A stretch of 64,000 nucleotides of DNA. Source: Lepidostoma basale (Eukaryota; Arthropoda; Insecta; Trichoptera; Lepidostomatidae). Position 1 is the first letter of the stretch; every line of letters starts with the position of its first letter. Position numbers and translations under genes: made by a program. The notes below the pieces were generated by a model. That model made no database searches and had not been told where the DNA came from. It was given only the letters and a program-made list of their open reading frames with translations. The stretch spans positions 186,001 to 250,000 of the forward strand of contig JAHDVF020001034.1 of assembly GCA_022606425.2 (NCBI GenBank), given 5' to 3'. This document shows positions 61,640-64,000 of the stretch, one piece after another.

Positions 61640-61740
61640 AGTATCAGCTGATTACCCGAGGCTGTTATAGGGCGTAGCTGCGCTCTTTTGTCAGCCGCAC
61701 TCGATCCTTTTCTAGGTCCGACATCTGGCTACATTTAAGC
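61640..61740 (-). repeat. Interspersed structured repeat (copy 3)
   Basis: On the minus strand: TTAAATGTAGCCAGATGTCG, GACCTAGAAAAGGATCGAGT, GCGGCTG-ACAAAA-GAGCGCAGCTACGCCC-TATAA-CAGCC, TCGGGTAATC. The outer stem and TATAA loop are conserved. Confidence 0.7.
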
Positions 61741-61839
61741 AAAGACTTAAGTGTGCACATGTTAAACAAAGCACATAAGTGTGATCTTGGACCCTGGTGT
61801 AACAGAACTTAGGTGTATAAAAGCAATCAAAAGTCTCTC

Positions 61840-62045
61840 ATTGACTTAGCACCAGAGAGCTAGTCGCCTGACATGGATTGGCTACGTATATCATGTGAGA
61901 GAACCAAAGGATTTTACTTATACGCTTCATGACCAGCCGGAAAACAAAATATAGGAAGGCCTAGACAGCATTAAGCGGGTGTTTAGTCTGGTTAACCTGA
62001 GCGAAATTGATTGCTGGAATCATAAAGCGAAGGATAAATGAGCTT
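61840..62045 (+). mobile_element. Possible LINE C-terminal fragment
   Basis: RLTWIGYVYHVREPKDFTYT, a GRPRQH-like shifted box, KRVFSLVNLSEIDCWNHKAK and DK resemble the W-x-GHV ... AxDRxxW pattern of RTE-like ends. Weak; frame changes are needed. Confidence 0.4.
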
Positions 62046-62104
62046 AAAAGAACATCATGTGGAAACTAAAAATCAAATCACTATATTAAAGTATTTTTTT
62101 TTGT

Positions 62105-62322
62105 GAATGTATACTTATACTTGTATACGAATACTGGATTTCACCCATCGTGGGTTATCAATTCATGATTTAATTGTATCTCAATAGAGGGAATGTTGTA
62201 ATTACATAAAGCGTGCGTTTAACCCAACCAATGACAGGTCATAAGTCCTGTAAACACCTTGATCAACCATATTCAGTTTCCAATTTGCATCTTCGTCTCT
62301 ATTGAGATACAACTATATTAAA
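62105..62322. mobile_element. MITE-like element, second copy, partly deleted
   Basis: TACTTGTATACGAATACTGG, ATTTCACCCATCGTGGGTTA, then TCATGATTTAATTGTATCTC, AATAGAGG; after a deletion TTACATAAAGCGTGCGTTTA, ACCCAACCAATGACAGGTCA and the full right arm to TCTATTGAGATACAA. Relative of 12096-12497. Confidence 0.82.
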
Positions 62323-62334
62323 GGTTTAAGACTT

Positions 62335-62445
62335 TAAAACTGTGGAATTCCATTGATATTTTGAATATATTAATAACACTGTTTTATCCACTTTCATAAA
62401 CAGTATTATTAATATAATTAATAATACTGTTTATGAATGTTTATG
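62335..62445. repeat. Family IV end fragment and small inverted repeat
   Basis: AACTGTGGAATTCCATTGAT and ACACTGTTTTATCCACTTTC match the distal end of family IV (minus). CATAAACAGTATTATTAAT and ATTAATAATACTGTTTATG form a perfect inverted repeat at 62395-62436. Confidence 0.7.
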
Positions 62446-62459
62446 TTTATGTTTATGGC

Positions 62460-62578
62460 CATGTCACGATGTATGAATGTTGAGGAAGCGAGAGAAATAT
62501 GTCAGGAAAGAAAAGTGTGGTAGTCCATTCTTTCTGTCTACCCCTTCGGGAGACGACGTGATGGTTAGTTAGTTAGTT
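62460..62578 (+). mobile_element. RTE-A 3' end with internal deletion
   Basis: GGCCATGT joins directly to CACGATGTATGAATGTTGAG, skipping the RSQRNRRAC segment; then EEAREICQERKVW, hairpin CCCCTTCGGGA, ACGACGTGATGG and (TTAG)3. Confidence 0.8.
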
Positions 62579-62639
62579 AATAATAAAAATCAAATAATAA
62601 TAGAAAAAGATTTGACGGATATTGGAGTAAGTGTGATAT

Positions 62640-62995
62640 TAAATTCGTTTCAATAACTTTTTGGAAACATTGTATAGGTATTATCACAACACTTTTTGCA
62701 CTTTTCACAAACATGTTTCGGGACACAAACTTCCCTTCTTCAGTGTATGAATTTGAAAAGAGAGTTATTACGTATATAGTAAATAACCAGTGAAAAGTGG
62801 AGGGGGGAAAATTTAGTTTTGCGGCAGGGTAAATTGTTGTTTAGTTGGAATTATAAGACAGGGGAAATAAATCAATTATGGGACTAGAAGATGGGACTAC
62901 AAGCTAAGTTAACTACAATGTTTCCAAAAAGTTATTCAATTGTGAATCCATAACACAAAATGATGGCGAATGTAGAAGAAATTAATTTTATTATT
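62640..62995. repeat. Hammerhead-like family V unit with inverted ends
   Basis: CAATAACTTTTTGGAAACAT (62651) and AATGTTTCCAAAAAGTTATT (62918) are inverted ends about 270 apart. It continues to CCATAACACAAAATGATGGC, the family V end. It contains the well-preserved core below. Confidence 0.75.
62706..62749 (-). ncRNA. Hammerhead-ribozyme-like motif, family V, well preserved
   Basis: On the minus strand: TACA (helix I), CTGAAGA, unpaired A, GGGA-AGTTTGTG-TCCC (helix II), GAA, palindrome ACATGT (helix III), T, TGTG (helix I partner with one G-T pair). CTGANGA and GAA are intact. Self-complementary helix III suggests dimeric action. Confidence 0.6.
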
Positions 62996-63073
62996 TATTT
63001 ATCATGATTCGTTAACATATTTATATACAGAATAGTTTATAATTAAAGTAATTTATTTTTTATAACCAACCGA

Positions 63074-63474
63074 AAAAATGTGTGGATAATCTTTGTATGA
63101 TAGAGTGTCGAATGAAAATATAAGAAGTGAATGCGGTGCAAATGATGGTGATATGAACAAAATAATGAAAGGACCATTAAGATACTTTGGACACATGTAA
63201 ATAATGAATGAAGAAAGAATGGTAAAAAAGTTATATGTTAACGATGTAAATGGAACTAGAAATAGGGGAAGACCGAGTAAAACGTGGTACGATCAAATAA
63301 ATCAAATATTGAATGTCGGCCACGTGAGGAGTCAGAGAAATCGACGCGCGGGCATGATACGATGTATGAATGTTGAGGAAGCGAGAGAAATATGTCACGA
63401 AAGAAAAGTATAGGAGTCCTTTTTTTCTGCCTACCCCTTCGGGGAGACGGCGTAATGGTTAGTTAGTTAGTTAG
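63074..63474 (+). mobile_element. RTE-A insertion with 10-bp TSD
   Basis: AACCAACCGA at 63064-63073 and 63475-63484. Encodes MCG-SLYDRVSNENIRSECGAN, DGDMNKIMKGPLRYFGHM, stop (TAA), MNEERMVKKLYVNDVNGTRN, RGRPSKTWYDQINQILNVGH, VRSQRNRRAGMIRCMNVEEA, REICHERKV, stop, then hairpin CCCCTTCGGGG and three TTAG repeats. Few changes from 56712-57262. Confidence 0.92.
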
Positions 63475-63575
63475 AACCAACCGATTTTGCTTCCACCGGA
63501 GCTTTGTCAGGGTAACAAAACAACCTCAAAACAAAAAAAATATGTGGGGTTAGTTACTCTGACGAAACCGATAAG
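63475..63575. repeat. Hammerhead-like family VI inverted pair, decayed
   Basis: Minus: CTGACAA-A-GCTCCGGTGGAAGC-AAA-ATCGGT-TGG. Plus: CTGACGAAACCGATAAG, in which stem II is deleted. It was split from its left flank by the RTE-A insertion. Confidence 0.6.
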
Positions 63576-63811
63576 TTTTAAAAAAATCAAATAAGGATGT
63601 TTAAAAAACAAATTACTCGAGCAGTTTTAAATTATTTTGAATAAGGTCATACCACAAATTAAGTGCATCATACAAAAGTATAGAATAATTAAGATACATA
63701 TAAGTAACATTTTAAAAGAATTATAGATAATCAATTCATTAAATATGTACAAATATATATAATATAAAAACTTCTTATTCTGTCTCTATTTCAACACAGG
63801 TATATTAATTA
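63576..63811 (-). other. Probable 3' flank of the edge gene
   Basis: AT-rich, no repeats. On the minus strand, AATAAGAAG about 40 bases past the stop could serve as a weak poly(A) signal; this is not firm. Confidence 0.3.
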
Positions 63812-64000
63812 TCAGCCATTATCAATTAACTCGTTTCCTAGTAAAAACACGTTATTGCCATCTTGTCCCCAGTATATCATTCGAGGGAAATCTACCGCAG
63901 GGAATCTTCGAACTAATTTTTCTTTCACTGCGAGGTATCGTACCTTATCTCGAACACATCTTTGCCGGAACGCAAACATTTCAATACTACTATTAAATTG
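63812..64000 (-). CDS. Partial protein-coding gene end, function unknown
   Basis: An uninterrupted minus-strand frame enters from beyond the window edge (64000) and runs 62 codons to TGA at 63814-63812. It contains FAFRQRCVRDKVRYLAVKEK, then LVRRFPAVDFPRMIYWGQDG and NNVFLLGNELIDNG at the C-terminus. It differs from all TE families here: varied codon use, balanced residues, and ordinary soluble-protein composition with aromatic residues (IYWG). No start or splice site is visible; the family is not recognised. It may be a last exon or a TE-encoded protein. Confidence 0.55.
   Translation of the reverse strand, partial: QFNSSIEMFAFRQRCVRDKVRYLAVKEKLVRRFPAVDFPRMIYWGQDGNNVFLLGNELIDNG

Noticed and set aside
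10987..63474. Telomeric repeats
   Set aside because: The tails are TTAG tetramers, not the insect TTAGG pentamer, and each follows an RTE-A or composite 3' end.

Overview
The window reads as repeat-rich, AT-rich DNA from an animal nuclear genome, most likely an insect. No complete host gene is visible. Almost everything recognisable is a transposable element (TE) or a structured repeat. Order-level placement is not possible from the sequence alone, although the LINE families, the Helitron-like ends and the hammerhead-like repeats are all of types common in insects.

The dominant component is a family of 5'-truncated RTE-clade-like non-LTR retrotransposons, called RTE-A here, with about 40 copies or fragments on both strands. 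All carry the C-terminal part of the polymerase ORF. The stop codon lies almost directly against a (TTAG)n or (TTTG)n 3' tail and is preceded by a short C-rich/G-rich hairpin. The longest uninterrupted piece is the 164-codon ORF at 56746-57240. One copy (41040-41797) still holds a reverse transcriptase YADD box. At least seven further RTE-like families, called B to H, occur as C-terminal fragments, several with (GAA)n tails. Jockey/CR1-like LINE ends are at 16501-16891, 33690-33935, 42340-42810, 48000-48520, 50231-50560 and 55625-56190.

Non-autonomous elements include: (i) a composite SINE-like family that ends in the same hairpin and TTAG tail as RTE-A (copies near 7.9, 22.1, 26.8, 28.4, 32.0, 32.3 and 59.7 kb); (ii) a tRNA-derived SINE with clear A and B boxes (33.3, 39.7, 47.3, 50.6, 51.6 and 53.3 kb); (iii) TIR elements of piggyBac-like (TTAA), hAT-like and unassigned type; (iv) a Helitron-like element at 9.7-10.1 kb; and (v) an unassigned interspersed repeat with a conserved stem-internal loop-stem (30.7, 52.8 and 61.7 kb).

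The most interesting layer is a set of at least six families of short repeats, usually in head-to-head inverted pairs. Each carries a hammerhead-ribozyme-like core: CTGANGA-like box, stem, GAA, self-complementary helix III, then C or T. The helix III sequence differs between families (ACATGT, ACCGGT, ACAGCTGT, ACTAGT), yet each is a perfect palindrome. These look like remnants of Penelope-like element terminal repeats or retrozyme-like elements.

Many insertions are nested and flanked by 9-16 bp target-site duplications (TSDs), so part of the insertion history can be ordered. At the extreme right edge, on the minus strand, a 62-codon open frame (63812-64000) looks like the 3' end of an ordinary protein-coding gene that continues beyond the window.

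All family names with single letters or Roman numerals are labels used here only.
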